In this document: in pieces, positions 1 through 8,075 of the stretch
How positions within the stretch are numbered: position 1 is the stretch's first letter
How the letters are laid out: the number at the start of each line of letters is the position of its first letter
Assembly (NCBI GenBank): GCA_937132045.1
Contig: CAKZNX010000427.1
Coordinates: forward strand, 1-32,306
DNA: 32,306 nucleotides
Reading direction: 5' to 3'
Source: an uncultured bacterium
GTDB taxonomy: Bacteria > Armatimonadota > HRBIN16
The notes under the pieces: model-generated
Seen by the model: the letters and a program-made list of their open reading frames with translations, nothing else
The model's database searches: none
Told to the model about the DNA's origin: nothing
Program-made: the position numbers and the translations under genes

Positions 1-92
1 GGGACGAGAGGGGGATTGCTTCGTCGCTGCGCTCCTCGCAATGACACGGGGGCGATTGCATCGTCCCGGGGCTCGTTGCAATGACATATCCC
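1..92. repeat. Two copies (second degenerate) of a dispersed intergenic repeat, GATTGCTTCGTCGCTGCGCTCCTCGCAATGACAC
   Basis: Positions 14-48 match the core of the repeat units at 16299-16690; a diverged copy follows (gcgattgcatcgtcccggggctcgttgcaatgacat). Confidence 0.85.
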
Positions 93-126
93 AAGGAATC
101 TTTCTCAAACACATCCTCCGAAAAGC

Positions 127-155
127 TTGATTTTCCCAGCAATATTTGTTAGAAT
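127..155 (+). promoter_or_regulatory. Sigma70-type promoter TTGATT-N17-TAGAAT
   Basis: TTGATT at 127-132, 17-nt spacer, TAGAAT at 150-155, upstream of the small ORF at 322. Confidence 0.6.
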
Positions 156-321
156 ACGAGAAGATTAGCAAACTGAGGGTTTTCTTTCTTTTCTGGTTCA
201 TTTCTGGTTCGCCAAAGCAAAGGGGTACCGACTGCAGACGCAACATGGGGACAGTCGCGCAGCACGTCCTCAGGTGCTGGTCATGCTACAGCGTAAGTGC
301 TAACGAGGGGGGACACCAGCA

Positions 322-531
322 ATGTGGCAGCGACCGGAAAATGATCAGTTTGCAGAGGAGCTCTTCCTGGCGGGAGAGCGTGTAGCTCCAGGCGTTTACC
401 GACAGGTAGGCAGCGACCGTGTTATTCGATTAGAAAAAGAAGATGTTCTGCCTGCGAGCTGTGACGGTCACGTTGCTTGTTATGTGCGCATCCAGAACTT
501 GTGGTCGCAGATTCAGGCAATGCGGATGTAG
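322..531 (+). CDS. Small conserved-looking protein of unknown function (69 aa)
   Basis: ATG preceded by GAGGGGGG (305-312, spacing 9); flanked by a promoter and a strong terminator; even codon composition. Confidence 0.65.
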   Translation: MWQRPENDQFAEELFLAGERVAPGVYRQVGSDRVIRLEKEDVLPASCDGHVACYVRIQNLWSQIQAMRM

Positions 532-548
532 AACGGAATAACGGACTG

Positions 549-579
549 AGAGCCGACGGTGACGACCGTCGGCTCTTTT
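549..579 (+). terminator. Rho-independent terminator, probably bidirectional (also 3' of accA)
   Basis: AGAGCCGACGGT-GACG-ACCGTCGGCTCT followed by TTT: 12-bp perfect stem and 4-nt loop. Confidence 0.9.
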
Positions 580-580
580 G

Positions 581-1543
581 CTACATTGTGGCGACGCTCC
601 ACATGCCCAGATTACGATACCGCTCGTAGCGGCTCTCGCGCAGCTTGCTGACGGACAACCTCTGCAGAGCCGGGAGATGTCTGTGCAAAGCCTCCTTCAC
701 GATTTGTGCTGCCGCCAGAGGGTCGCGGTGCGCTCCACCCAGTGGCTCCTCGATTACCTCGTCTACCACGCCAAAGCGGAGCGCATCGTGCGCGGTCAGT
801 TTCAGTGCCTCGGCGGCTTCGGGCGCCCGTTTCGGGTCACGCCACAAAATAGCCGCACACCCTTCCGGCGGGATGACGGAGTAGATGGCATATTCCTGCA
901 TCAGCACACGGTCAGCCACGGCGATACCCAGAGCACCGCCACTTCCTCCTTCACCAATCACGACCGACACGATGGGCACCTTCAACGAAATCATCTCGCG
1001 CAGGTTGCGGGCGATTGCCTCGCTGATACCCCGGCTTTCCGATTCCACACCGGGGTCTGCCGCAGGAGTGTCCACAAAGGTGATAACCGGTCGTCCGAAC
1101 TTTTCTGCCAGATGCATCAATCGGAGCGCCTTGCGATAGCCCTCGGGCTTCGCCATCCCGAAATTGCGCCGCTGTCGCTCTTTCAGGTCGCGCCCTTTCT
1201 GCTGACCGATTACCATCACCGGTTTGTCGTTCAGCCAAGCCATACCGCCGATAATCGCCCCATCGTCGCCGAACTGGCGGTCGCCGTGCAGTTCCACGAA
1301 GTCGTCGAAGATAACGCGGATATAGTCCAGCGTGTAAGGGCGCTGGGGATGCCGCGCCAGCAGGGTGCGGTCCCAGGGCGTCAGGTTGCGGAAGATCTCG
1401 CGCAACAGTCTTTCCCTGTCCCTCTCCAGCGCGGCGATCTCCTCGCTTTTGTCGATGCCCTGCTCTGCTGTGAGGCGTTTTAGCGCTTCGATATTGGCAT
1501 CCAGCTCGGCAATCGGTTTCTCGAAGTCCAAAACAGTCCGCAC
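581..1543 (-). CDS. accA: Acetyl-CoA carboxylase carboxyltransferase subunit alpha
   Basis: 320 aa; FDDFVELHGDRQFGDD, GEGGSGGALGIAVADRVLM and YSVIPPEGCAAILW motifs; adjacent accD. Confidence 0.97.
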   Translation of the reverse strand: MRTVLDFEKPIAELDANIEALKRLTAEQGIDKSEEIAALERDRERLLREIFRNLTPWDRTLLARHPQRPYTLDYIRVIFDDFVELHGDRQFGDDGAIIGGMAWLNDKPVMVIGQQKGRDLKERQRRNFGMAKPEGYRKALRLMHLAEKFGRPVITFVDTPAADPGVESESRGISEAIARNLREMISLKVPIVSVVIGEGGSGGALGIAVADRVLMQEYAIYSVIPPEGCAAILWRDPKRAPEAAEALKLTAHDALRFGVVDEVIEEPLGGAHRDPLAAAQIVKEALHRHLPALQRLSVSKLRESRYERYRNLGMWSVATM

Positions 1544-1548
1544 CTCAA

Positions 1549-2382
1549 CTAACCCCCCGTGAAGAAACGGAGTAGTCGGTAAAGCGTATGTTTCAGCTCC
1601 TTACGCGGCACCACGATATCCACCATGCCGTGCTCCAGTTGAAACTCGGCGGTCTGGAAGTTGGGCGGCGGTTTGACCACCTGTGCCTGTGCTGCCACGC
1701 GCTGCCCCGCGAACCCGACAAGAGCGCCCGGTTCCGCGATGACCACATCGCCGACCGAAGCGTAGCTTGCCAGGACGCCCGCCATGGTGGGGTCCGTTAG
1801 AACACTAATGTAGGGAACGCCTGCTTCCTGCAGTTTGGCGGCAGCGGCACAGGTTTTCGCCATCTGCATCAGCGACAGCAAGCCCTCCTGCATCCGTGCC
1901 CCACCGGAAGTCGAGCAGATGACGATGGGTTGTTTAGTCTCCAGAGCGTGCTCCATCGCGCGGGCAACCTTCTCGCCCACCGCACTGCCCATGCTGCCTC
2001 CCATGAAGGCAAAGTCGGCTACTGCCAGCACAATCGGGATACCGGAGATCGTGCAGGTACCAGTAACCATCGCCTCCGGCAGTCCGGAGTTCGCTTTGCC
2101 CTTGCTCAGCTTGTCCGCGTATTCGGGAAAGCCCAGCGGGTCGTCGGAGACCACCTCCACATCCCGCTCCACAAAGGTGTCGGCGTCCGCCAGCAGCGCG
2201 ATGCGCTCTCGCGCCGGCAGGCGGTGGTGGTGTCCACAGCGGTTGCAGACCTTCAGATTCCTTTCGAAATCGCGAGCGAAAAGAATCTGCTGGCATCCGT
2301 TACATTTCACCCATGCGTCGTTCATCTCGTCCAGTGCCAGCTCTTCAGCACGGCTTCGCCTTGCGAACCATCCCCTTTGCAT
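1549..2382 (-). CDS. accD: Acetyl-CoA carboxylase carboxyltransferase subunit beta
   Basis: 277 aa; N-terminal CNGC...CNRCGHH zinc ribbon and CTSGGARMQEG motif. Confidence 0.96.
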   Translation of the reverse strand: MQRGWFARRSRAEELALDEMNDAWVKCNGCQQILFARDFERNLKVCNRCGHHHRLPARERIALLADADTFVERDVEVVSDDPLGFPEYADKLSKGKANSGLPEAMVTGTCTISGIPIVLAVADFAFMGGSMGSAVGEKVARAMEHALETKQPIVICSTSGGARMQEGLLSLMQMAKTCAAAAKLQEAGVPYISVLTDPTMAGVLASYASVGDVVIAEPGALVGFAGQRVAAQAQVVKPPPNFQTAEFQLEHGMVDIVVPRKELKHTLYRLLRFFTGG

Positions 2383-2469
2383 GCGTCTGTTCCTCCACGT
2401 CGGCAGGATTATACCCGCCTCAGGCAGAAATCTGCGCCTACAAAATCACTGCGCAGGGGTGATGCGCTC

Positions 2470-3531
2470 GTGACCTTGCACGACCTCCGTAAAGAGATTG
2501 ACCAGATCGATGAGCAAATCCTGCACCTGCTGACCCGGCGGGCGGAGCTGGCACAGCAAATCGGCAGGATGAAGATGCGTTCGCGCACACAGTTCTTCAC
2601 ACCCGAACGCGAACAGCAGATATACCGTCGCCTGATACAGATTAACCGCGGTCCTCTGACCAACGAGCAGCTCCGTGCGATATTCCGTGAGATTATCTCC
2701 GCGGCGCGTGCGCTGGAGAAACCGCTGGTCATCGCCTACTGGGGACCTCCGGGCACGTTCAGCCACCAGGCGGGCGTGACCAAGTTTGGCTCCAGCAGTG
2801 AGTTTGTGCCTGTGGACTCCATTCAGGATGTGTTCCACGAGGTGGAACGATCCAGCGCCGATTACGGCATTGTGCCTGTGGAGAACTCTACTGCGGGCGT
2901 CATCCCCGAGACGCTCGACCTGTTCATGCAGACGAACCTCAAAATCTGCTCGGAGCTGTATGTGCCGATTGTATACTATCTGGTGTCGCAGACCGCGCTG
3001 GAGAAGGTGAAGCGGGTCTACGCGGGCGCACAGCCGCGTGAGCAGTGCAAGCAATGGCTGCGCCAGCATCTGCCGGGCATCGAGATTGTGGAGGTCTCCA
3101 CCACCGCGCGTGCGGCAGAGATGGCGAAGGAGGATCCCGACTCGGCGGCGGTGACCAACGCGCTCGCTGCGCAGATGTACGAGGTGCCGATTATCTGCGA
3201 ACACATCGAGGACAACCCGCACAACCGCACGCGCTTCCTCGTTATCGGCTACAACGAACCCGAGCCCACCGGCAAAGACAAGACCTCCCTCATGTTCTCG
3301 GTACAGCACCGACCGGGCGCACTCTTCCGCGCCATGGCTGCCTTCGAGATGTACAACGTGAACATGACGATGATCGAAAGCCGCCCGACCAAGCTGGTTC
3401 CCGGCGAGTACATCTTCTACGTGGATGTGCAGGGACACATTAAAGACGCCGCTGTGGCGAAGGCGCTGGCTGTCCTGCGTGAGCGCAGCCTGTTTGTGAC
3501 CGTTCTCGGCTCATATCCCGAGGCGGAATAG
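2470..3531 (+). CDS. pheA: Bifunctional chorismate mutase / prephenate dehydratase
   Basis: LRKEIDQIDEQILHLLTRRAELAQQIG chorismate mutase domain, then a PDT domain (YWGPPGTFSHQA, NRTRFLVIG) and a C-terminal ACT domain (ESRPTKLVPGEYIFYVD). GTG start chosen within the longer ORF 1930-3531, with AGGGGTGA upstream. Confidence 0.95.
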   Translation: MTLHDLRKEIDQIDEQILHLLTRRAELAQQIGRMKMRSRTQFFTPEREQQIYRRLIQINRGPLTNEQLRAIFREIISAARALEKPLVIAYWGPPGTFSHQAGVTKFGSSSEFVPVDSIQDVFHEVERSSADYGIVPVENSTAGVIPETLDLFMQTNLKICSELYVPIVYYLVSQTALEKVKRVYAGAQPREQCKQWLRQHLPGIEIVEVSTTARAAEMAKEDPDSAAVTNALAAQMYEVPIICEHIEDNPHNRTRFLVIGYNEPEPTGKDKTSLMFSVQHRPGALFRAMAAFEMYNVNMTMIESRPTKLVPGEYIFYVDVQGHIKDAAVAKALAVLRERSLFVTVLGSYPEAE

Positions 3532-3698
3532 CGCACGAGGTACGGTTTTTTCGTGCGGATGGGTGAAAAATAGAGGAGTTTGGTACGGTTCTTGCAGTAT
3601 TATGAGGTGACATGTTAGGGGTGCCCGTGTTCGCCGCCCGCGCCGTGCAGGTTGGGGAACGCAGCACTGGGCGATGTACGAGACAGGAGGAAGTTGCA

Positions 3699-3902
3699 AT
3701 GCAAACCGGTACGGTGAAATGGTTTAATGACGCCAAAGGCTACGGCTTCATTAAGCCAGACGACGACGACAAGGACGTGTTCGTGCACTACACGGCGATC
3801 CAGATGCGCGGGCATAAGACTCTCACCGAGGGACAGCGCGTGCAGTTCGAGATCGTGCAAGGCGCGAAGGGTCCGCAAGCCGCGAACGTGACAGCACTGT
3901 AA
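3699..3902 (+). CDS. Cold shock domain protein (67 aa)
   Basis: [22 protein letters not shown]...[10 protein letters not shown] with RNP1/RNP2 motifs; AGGAGG upstream. Confidence 0.97.
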   Translation: MQTGTVKWFNDAKGYGFIKPDDDDKDVFVHYTAIQMRGHKTLTEGQRVQFEIVQGAKGPQAANVTAL

Positions 3903-3923
3903 AGCGGCACTCATACTGACAGC

Positions 3924-3950
3924 AAGCGCCGGTCCACCCCACCGGCGCTT
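3924..3950 (+). terminator. Hairpin terminator after the csp gene
   Basis: AAGCGCCGGT-CCACCCC-ACCGGCGCTT: 10-bp perfect stem; no long U-tract. Confidence 0.65.
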
Positions 3951-3976
3951 CATCGCTTGTATTGGTTAGCATACAG

Positions 3977-4480
3977 CTACGGCAGTATCTGCCGAATACT
4001 GCTCTCCAGCTCCTCTGCACGCCGTGAGCCTATCAGCAGAGTGCGCCCATCAGCGAACTCGAGTTCCACACCCTGGTTGCCCGAAACGGTATACGCCTTG
4101 CCGCGCACCCCGTAGCGGATTCCCCATCCGCCATACTCCAGCAGGGGATTGTAGGTGCGCGCCTGCACCGACTTGATGCGTTCGGGTGTAATCTTCACCC
4201 AGCGCCAGTGGAAGGGAATGTAGCGCACGTAGACGCCATCATACCGTACCTGCGTGACCAGTCGCATCGACGCGAACACCACCGGTAACAACACCCCTAC
4301 CCCCAGCCACACCAGCCACACAATCACCCCTTCCGTCACGTCGGCGCTAACCGTGCGCCGGCGAACCAGATACTGCCACCAGATATACCATGCGGGCGCG
4401 GCGGCTACTAATAGTATCAGCCAGAACCACCACTGCCCAAACCGTTGTTCCTCGTGAAAGAGGGCAAAGTGTTCGTGCAT
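3977..4480 (-). CDS. Membrane protein of unknown function with PH-like C-terminal region
   Basis: 167 aa; two N-terminal hydrophobic helices, then YDGVYVRYIPFHWRWVKITPERIKSVQARTYNPLLEYGGWGIRYG. Confidence 0.75.
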   Translation of the reverse strand: MHEHFALFHEEQRFGQWWFWLILLVAAAPAWYIWWQYLVRRRTVSADVTEGVIVWLVWLGVGVLLPVVFASMRLVTQVRYDGVYVRYIPFHWRWVKITPERIKSVQARTYNPLLEYGGWGIRYGVRGKAYTVSGNQGVELEFADGRTLLIGSRRAEELESSIRQILP

Positions 4481-4566
4481 TTTTCTCTCCCATACCGTTG
4501 CCTGCAGGAAGTAGGTGCCTCCTGCGCCAAATAAATCATATCACCTTAGCATCAGGTGACGCTACC

Positions 4567-5436
4567 ATGAATCGCAGAGAGTTCATACAGGGGACGATGG
4601 TCATGTTTGCAGCTTCCGCTATGGACGCGGCATCGGCAGGTCAGCCGGCGCCACAACTGCCAGCTTTCAAGCTGGGTCTGGTTACCTACAATCTGGCAGC
4701 AAAGTGGGACATCCCTACCATCATCGCACGGTGCAAAAACACCGGCTTCACTGCGGTGGAACTGCGCACTACGCACGCGCACGGGGTGGAACCGGATATC
4801 GGCTCGGTGCAACGGCAGGAGGTGCGCCAGCAGTTTGCCGACTCGGGCATTGTGCTGTGGGGGCTGGGCACGGTGTGCGAATTCCACTCGCCCGATCCGT
4901 CGGTGGTGCGCCAGAATATCGAAACCTGCAAACGCTTTTGCGAACTGGCGCGCGACGTCGGCGCGAAGGGAGTCAAGGTGCGCCCGAACGCTCTGCCCGA
5001 GGGCGTACCGGTGGAGAAGACGCTGGAGCAGATTGGCAAAGCGCTGATCGAGTGCGGCAGGGCAGGCGCCGACAACGGGGTGGAGATCTGGCTGGAGGTG
5101 CACGGGCACGGCACGCAGGAACCGCCCAACATCGCGCGCATCATGCAGCACTGCCAGCACCCAAACGTGGGCATCACTTGGAACTCCAATCCCACCGACG
5201 TGAAAGACGGCAGCGTGCGGGCGAGTTTCGACCTGCTCAAATCAACCATCCGCTCCGTACACATTACCGAGCTGACGAACAACTATCCATGGCGCGAGCT
5301 GTTCAGTCTGCTGAAAAGCATCGGCTATGACCGGTATACCCTCGCCGAGATACCGGGTATGGATAGCACCAGCGTCGCCGATATCGAGCGGTTCATGCGC
5401 TACTACCGCGCCGTGTGGCAGGAGCTGTGCCGGTGA
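4567..5436 (+). CDS. Sugar phosphate isomerase/epimerase-like TIM barrel protein with Tat-type signal
   Basis: MNRREFIQG twin-arginine start; LGLVTYNLAAKWDIPTIIARCKNTGFTAVELRTTHAHG and ...IHITELTNNYPW-type AP-endonuclease-2 family features. Start at 4567 preceded by AGGTGA. Confidence 0.85.
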   Translation: MNRREFIQGTMVMFAASAMDAASAGQPAPQLPAFKLGLVTYNLAAKWDIPTIIARCKNTGFTAVELRTTHAHGVEPDIGSVQRQEVRQQFADSGIVLWGLGTVCEFHSPDPSVVRQNIETCKRFCELARDVGAKGVKVRPNALPEGVPVEKTLEQIGKALIECGRAGADNGVEIWLEVHGHGTQEPPNIARIMQHCQHPNVGITWNSNPTDVKDGSVRASFDLLKSTIRSVHITELTNNYPWRELFSLLKSIGYDRYTLAEIPGMDSTSVADIERFMRYYRAVWQELCR

Positions 5437-6320
5437 AACCGCCCCTGTGGCGCTCATCTCTGCACGGGGGACACAGTCGGGAGTTTTGCGACCATGCCCA
5501 GTCCTCCATTCAGGAGCTGCTGGACACAGCCATTCAGGCAGGCATCCACACCGTCGGCGTGACCGAGCACGCCCCACGCCTCGGGGAGCGCTTCCTCTAT
5601 CCGAACGAGGTCCGCATGGGCTGGAAGGTGACCACACTGGTGGAGAACTTTGACCGCTACGCGCGTACCCTGCCTGCAGTCATCGCTAATTACGCCGACC
5701 GCCTTGTCGTGCTGAAGGGATATGAGATCGAGGTGGTGCCATCCGACAGCTACATTCCAGTGATGCAGGATTACCGCACCCGATACGGCTTCGAGTACAT
5801 GGTGGGGTCGGTTCACTATGTGCAGGAAATCTCCATAGACGGCAGCGTGGAGGAGTTCGTGCAGGCGATGGAGGCGTGCGGCGGGCTCGAGGCGCTCGCG
5901 GTGCGCTACTACCAGGCTGTCGCCCAGATGGTACAGGCGCTTCAACCCGAGGTGGTGGGGCATCTTGACCTTATTCGCCTGAACGGACATCGGTTCGGCT
6001 CGGTGGAAACGCCTGCCATCAGGCAGGCTGTGCAGCAAACACTGGAGGCAATTCGCGAGACGCAGGGCATTCTGGAGCTGAACACCGCGGGCTGGCGCAA
6101 GGGACTGGAGGAGCCGTATCCTGCCTCCTGGCTGGTGCAGATGGCACAGCACATGGGCGTTGCTTTCTGCCTCGGCGATGACAGCCACTGCACCGCACAC
6201 GTAGCGTTCGGCTTCGAGCGGGCGCGCGAGTATCTCCTGGCGAACGGCGTACGTTCACTGACAGTGCTCACCCGTGAGGATGGTGTGCTCGTTCGTCGCA
6301 CCGCACCGCTGGAAGACTGA
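5433..6320 (+). CDS. PHP-domain phosphatase, histidinol-phosphatase-like
   Basis: SLHGGHSREFCDHA, VGVTEHAPR and VGSVHYV metal-ligand motifs; GTG start overlaps the upstream stop (GTGA). Confidence 0.85.
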   Translation: MKPPLWRSSLHGGHSREFCDHAQSSIQELLDTAIQAGIHTVGVTEHAPRLGERFLYPNEVRMGWKVTTLVENFDRYARTLPAVIANYADRLVVLKGYEIEVVPSDSYIPVMQDYRTRYGFEYMVGSVHYVQEISIDGSVEEFVQAMEACGGLEALAVRYYQAVAQMVQALQPEVVGHLDLIRLNGHRFGSVETPAIRQAVQQTLEAIRETQGILELNTAGWRKGLEEPYPASWLVQMAQHMGVAFCLGDDSHCTAHVAFGFERAREYLLANGVRSLTVLTREDGVLVRRTAPLED

Positions 6321-6374
6321 TCGGCAAAAAAGGAGGCTCCGTTAGACCTGCTCCCCATGCGAGGGAAGGTGGTT

Positions 6375-6490
6375 GAGCCTCTCCCCGCGTCGGGGAGAGG
6401 TCAGGAGAGGGGGTTCGCGGCTGAACCCATGCAACCCCCTGCGAGCAGATCCCCTCTCCCCACATCGAGGAGAAGGGTCAGGAAGCGCCT
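6375..6490. repeat. Dispersed intergenic hairpin repeat (CCTCTCCCCG-CGT-CGGGGAGAGG family)
   Basis: Perfect 10-bp stem at 6378-6400, GGGGGTT (6409-6415)/AACCCCC (6433-6439), and a degenerate third hairpin at about 6451-6476. Confidence 0.75.
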
Positions 6491-6553
6491 GCCACGGCGT
6501 TCCCGCGGACAACGCTGGGAATTGCGACGCTTTTGAAACACCCACGACACGTA

Positions 6554-6582
6554 TTGCAAATTGGGGGCGGATTCAGTATAAT
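6554..6582 (+). promoter_or_regulatory. Sigma70 promoter TTGCAA-N17-TATAAT
   Basis: TTGCAA 6554-6559, TATAAT 6577-6582, 20 nt upstream of tRNA-Cys. Confidence 0.8.
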
Positions 6583-6601
6583 GATGGTGCAAACGGGGTG
6601 A

Positions 6602-6677
6602 GGCGCCGTACCCAAGTGGCTAAGGGGGCGGTCTGCAAAACCGCTATTCGCCGGTTCGATTCCGGCCGGCGCCTCCA
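6602..6677 (+). tRNA. tRNA-Cys (GCA), CCA encoded
   Basis: GGCGCCG/CGGCGCC acceptor stem, GCGGT-CTGCAAA-ACCGC anticodon arm, GCCGG-TTCGATT-CCGGC T arm, U73 discriminator, CCA. Confidence 0.96.
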
Positions 6678-6713
6678 TTTTTTACTGCTCACAGCGGGAG
6701 GTCGAGAACAGGA

Positions 6714-6995
6714 TTGGCTAATCTGAAGTCGTCCCTGAAGGACATCAAGCGCAACGAGAAGCGTCGCCTGCGCAACCGCTCCGCCAGGTCGGCAATGAAG
6801 ACCTTCATCAAGAAGGCGAAGCTGGTTGTGGCGAGCGGCGACACCGAAGCCATCAAACAGGCTCTGGCTCAGGCATGCAGTTCCATCGACAAGGCAGCAG
6901 AGCGCGGTATTATCCACAAGAACGAGGCAGCCCGACGCAAGTCGCGTCTGATGCACTTTGTGAACTCTCAACTGGCGAGATCGAGCGGCGCGTAG
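6714..6995 (+). CDS. rpsT: 30S ribosomal protein S20
   Basis: (M)ANLKSSLKDIKRNEKRRLRNRSARSAMKTFIKKA; TTG start codon. Confidence 0.95.
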   Translation: MANLKSSLKDIKRNEKRRLRNRSARSAMKTFIKKAKLVVASGDTEAIKQALAQACSSIDKAAERGIIHKNEAARRKSRLMHFVNSQLARSSGA

Positions 6996-6999
6996 TCCC

Positions 7000-8064
7000 T
7001 TACTTCAGCCCACACAGGTCGACTACCAGCCGCTCGATGACCCTTCGGGGGTCGCTGTCTCCCTCATCGATGCCTTTCAGCACCCGATCCGCCTCATGCA
7101 GGCGTTCGAAGGCACGGGCAAGCGTCTCCAGAGACATCCTGCTTGCCTGTTCACGCAAGTTCTTTTCCAGGAAGCGCTGGCGGGCGAGCAGCTGCGCGAG
7201 GTTCGGATCGCCGGGAAACCACTGAGCCGCCCGTTCACCCTGTTCCATCTCCAGACGCATCTGCCATAGAAGCCGAAATTGCCGAGCGATAAGCGCCATC
7301 AGGCGCGGCACAATCGCCTCCGCACGCCCGCCAGAAGCCAGCACATCCTGCAGGAGGCGCATCGCCACCGCGGCGTTGCGCAGGGCAATGGCATCCACCA
7401 GCCGAAACACCTGCGCCTCCACCGTTCGGCTGACCACAGCCTCCACATCCTCCCGCTCGATGCGTGTACGCTCACCCACGTACAAAACCAGCTTCTGCAG
7501 TTCCGTTTCGGCTGAGGCTGTGCTAGCAGCGGTCAGGAAGGTGAACCGTTCCAGTGCGTCCGGCGCGAACTGTTTGCCCGTCTCGTTCACCCGCCTTTCC
7601 ACCCAGTCCTCGAAACTGCTGGCAGTCAGCGGCTTGCACTCGATCACCACGCCGTGCTTCTCGACAGCGTTCAGCAGCCTGGCGGGCACGGGCGCCGATT
7701 TCGCCCGCTCTTCCTCTTCACTTTCCCCATGCGTATACAGAATAAGCACCGTGCTTTCAGGCAGACGGGACATGGTGTCGGCAAGCGTTTCCGCATCCGC
7801 GCCCTTCAGGTTCTGAACTCCGCGCACCATCACCACGCGATACGGCGAAAAGGCGGGGATGCTCATCGCTTCGGCAAGGATGGTCGGCAGGTTCACCTCC
7901 TGCGCGTCCAGATGCGCCCTGTCAAGATCTTCCGCCCCCAAACGGTCGCGCAGCAGGCTCAGCACAGCGTGCTTCTGTCCCTCTTCCCTGCCGTACACCA
8001 GGTACACACGCGCGGGCGTCTTGCCGACGCCCTTGCGCAAAAATTCCGCGGCATGCACTGCCAT
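7000..8064 (-). CDS. holA: DNA polymerase III subunit delta
   Basis: 354 aa; VYLVYGREEGQKHAVLSLLRDRL and C-terminal HolA-type helical region; adjacent rpsT is a common neighbour. Confidence 0.88.
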   Translation of the reverse strand: MAVHAAEFLRKGVGKTPARVYLVYGREEGQKHAVLSLLRDRLGAEDLDRAHLDAQEVNLPTILAEAMSIPAFSPYRVVMVRGVQNLKGADAETLADTMSRLPESTVLILYTHGESEEEERAKSAPVPARLLNAVEKHGVVIECKPLTASSFEDWVERRVNETGKQFAPDALERFTFLTAASTASAETELQKLVLYVGERTRIEREDVEAVVSRTVEAQVFRLVDAIALRNAAVAMRLLQDVLASGGRAEAIVPRLMALIARQFRLLWQMRLEMEQGERAAQWFPGDPNLAQLLARQRFLEKNLREQASRMSLETLARAFERLHEADRVLKGIDEGDSDPRRVIERLVVDLCGLK

Positions 8065-8075
8065 GATGGCTCGCC

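Noticed and set aside
162-321. c-di-GMP (GEMM) riboswitch in the small-gene leader
   Set aside because: GCAAA and GACGCAA strings are present, but the expected conserved stems and tetraloop receptor arrangement could not be laid out.
578-1483. 301-aa plus-strand ORF
   Set aside because: Antisense shadow of accA, which has unmistakable family motifs.
2446-3438. 330-aa minus-strand ORF
   Set aside because: Antisense shadow of pheA; His/Arg/Val-rich composition typical of high-GC shadow frames.
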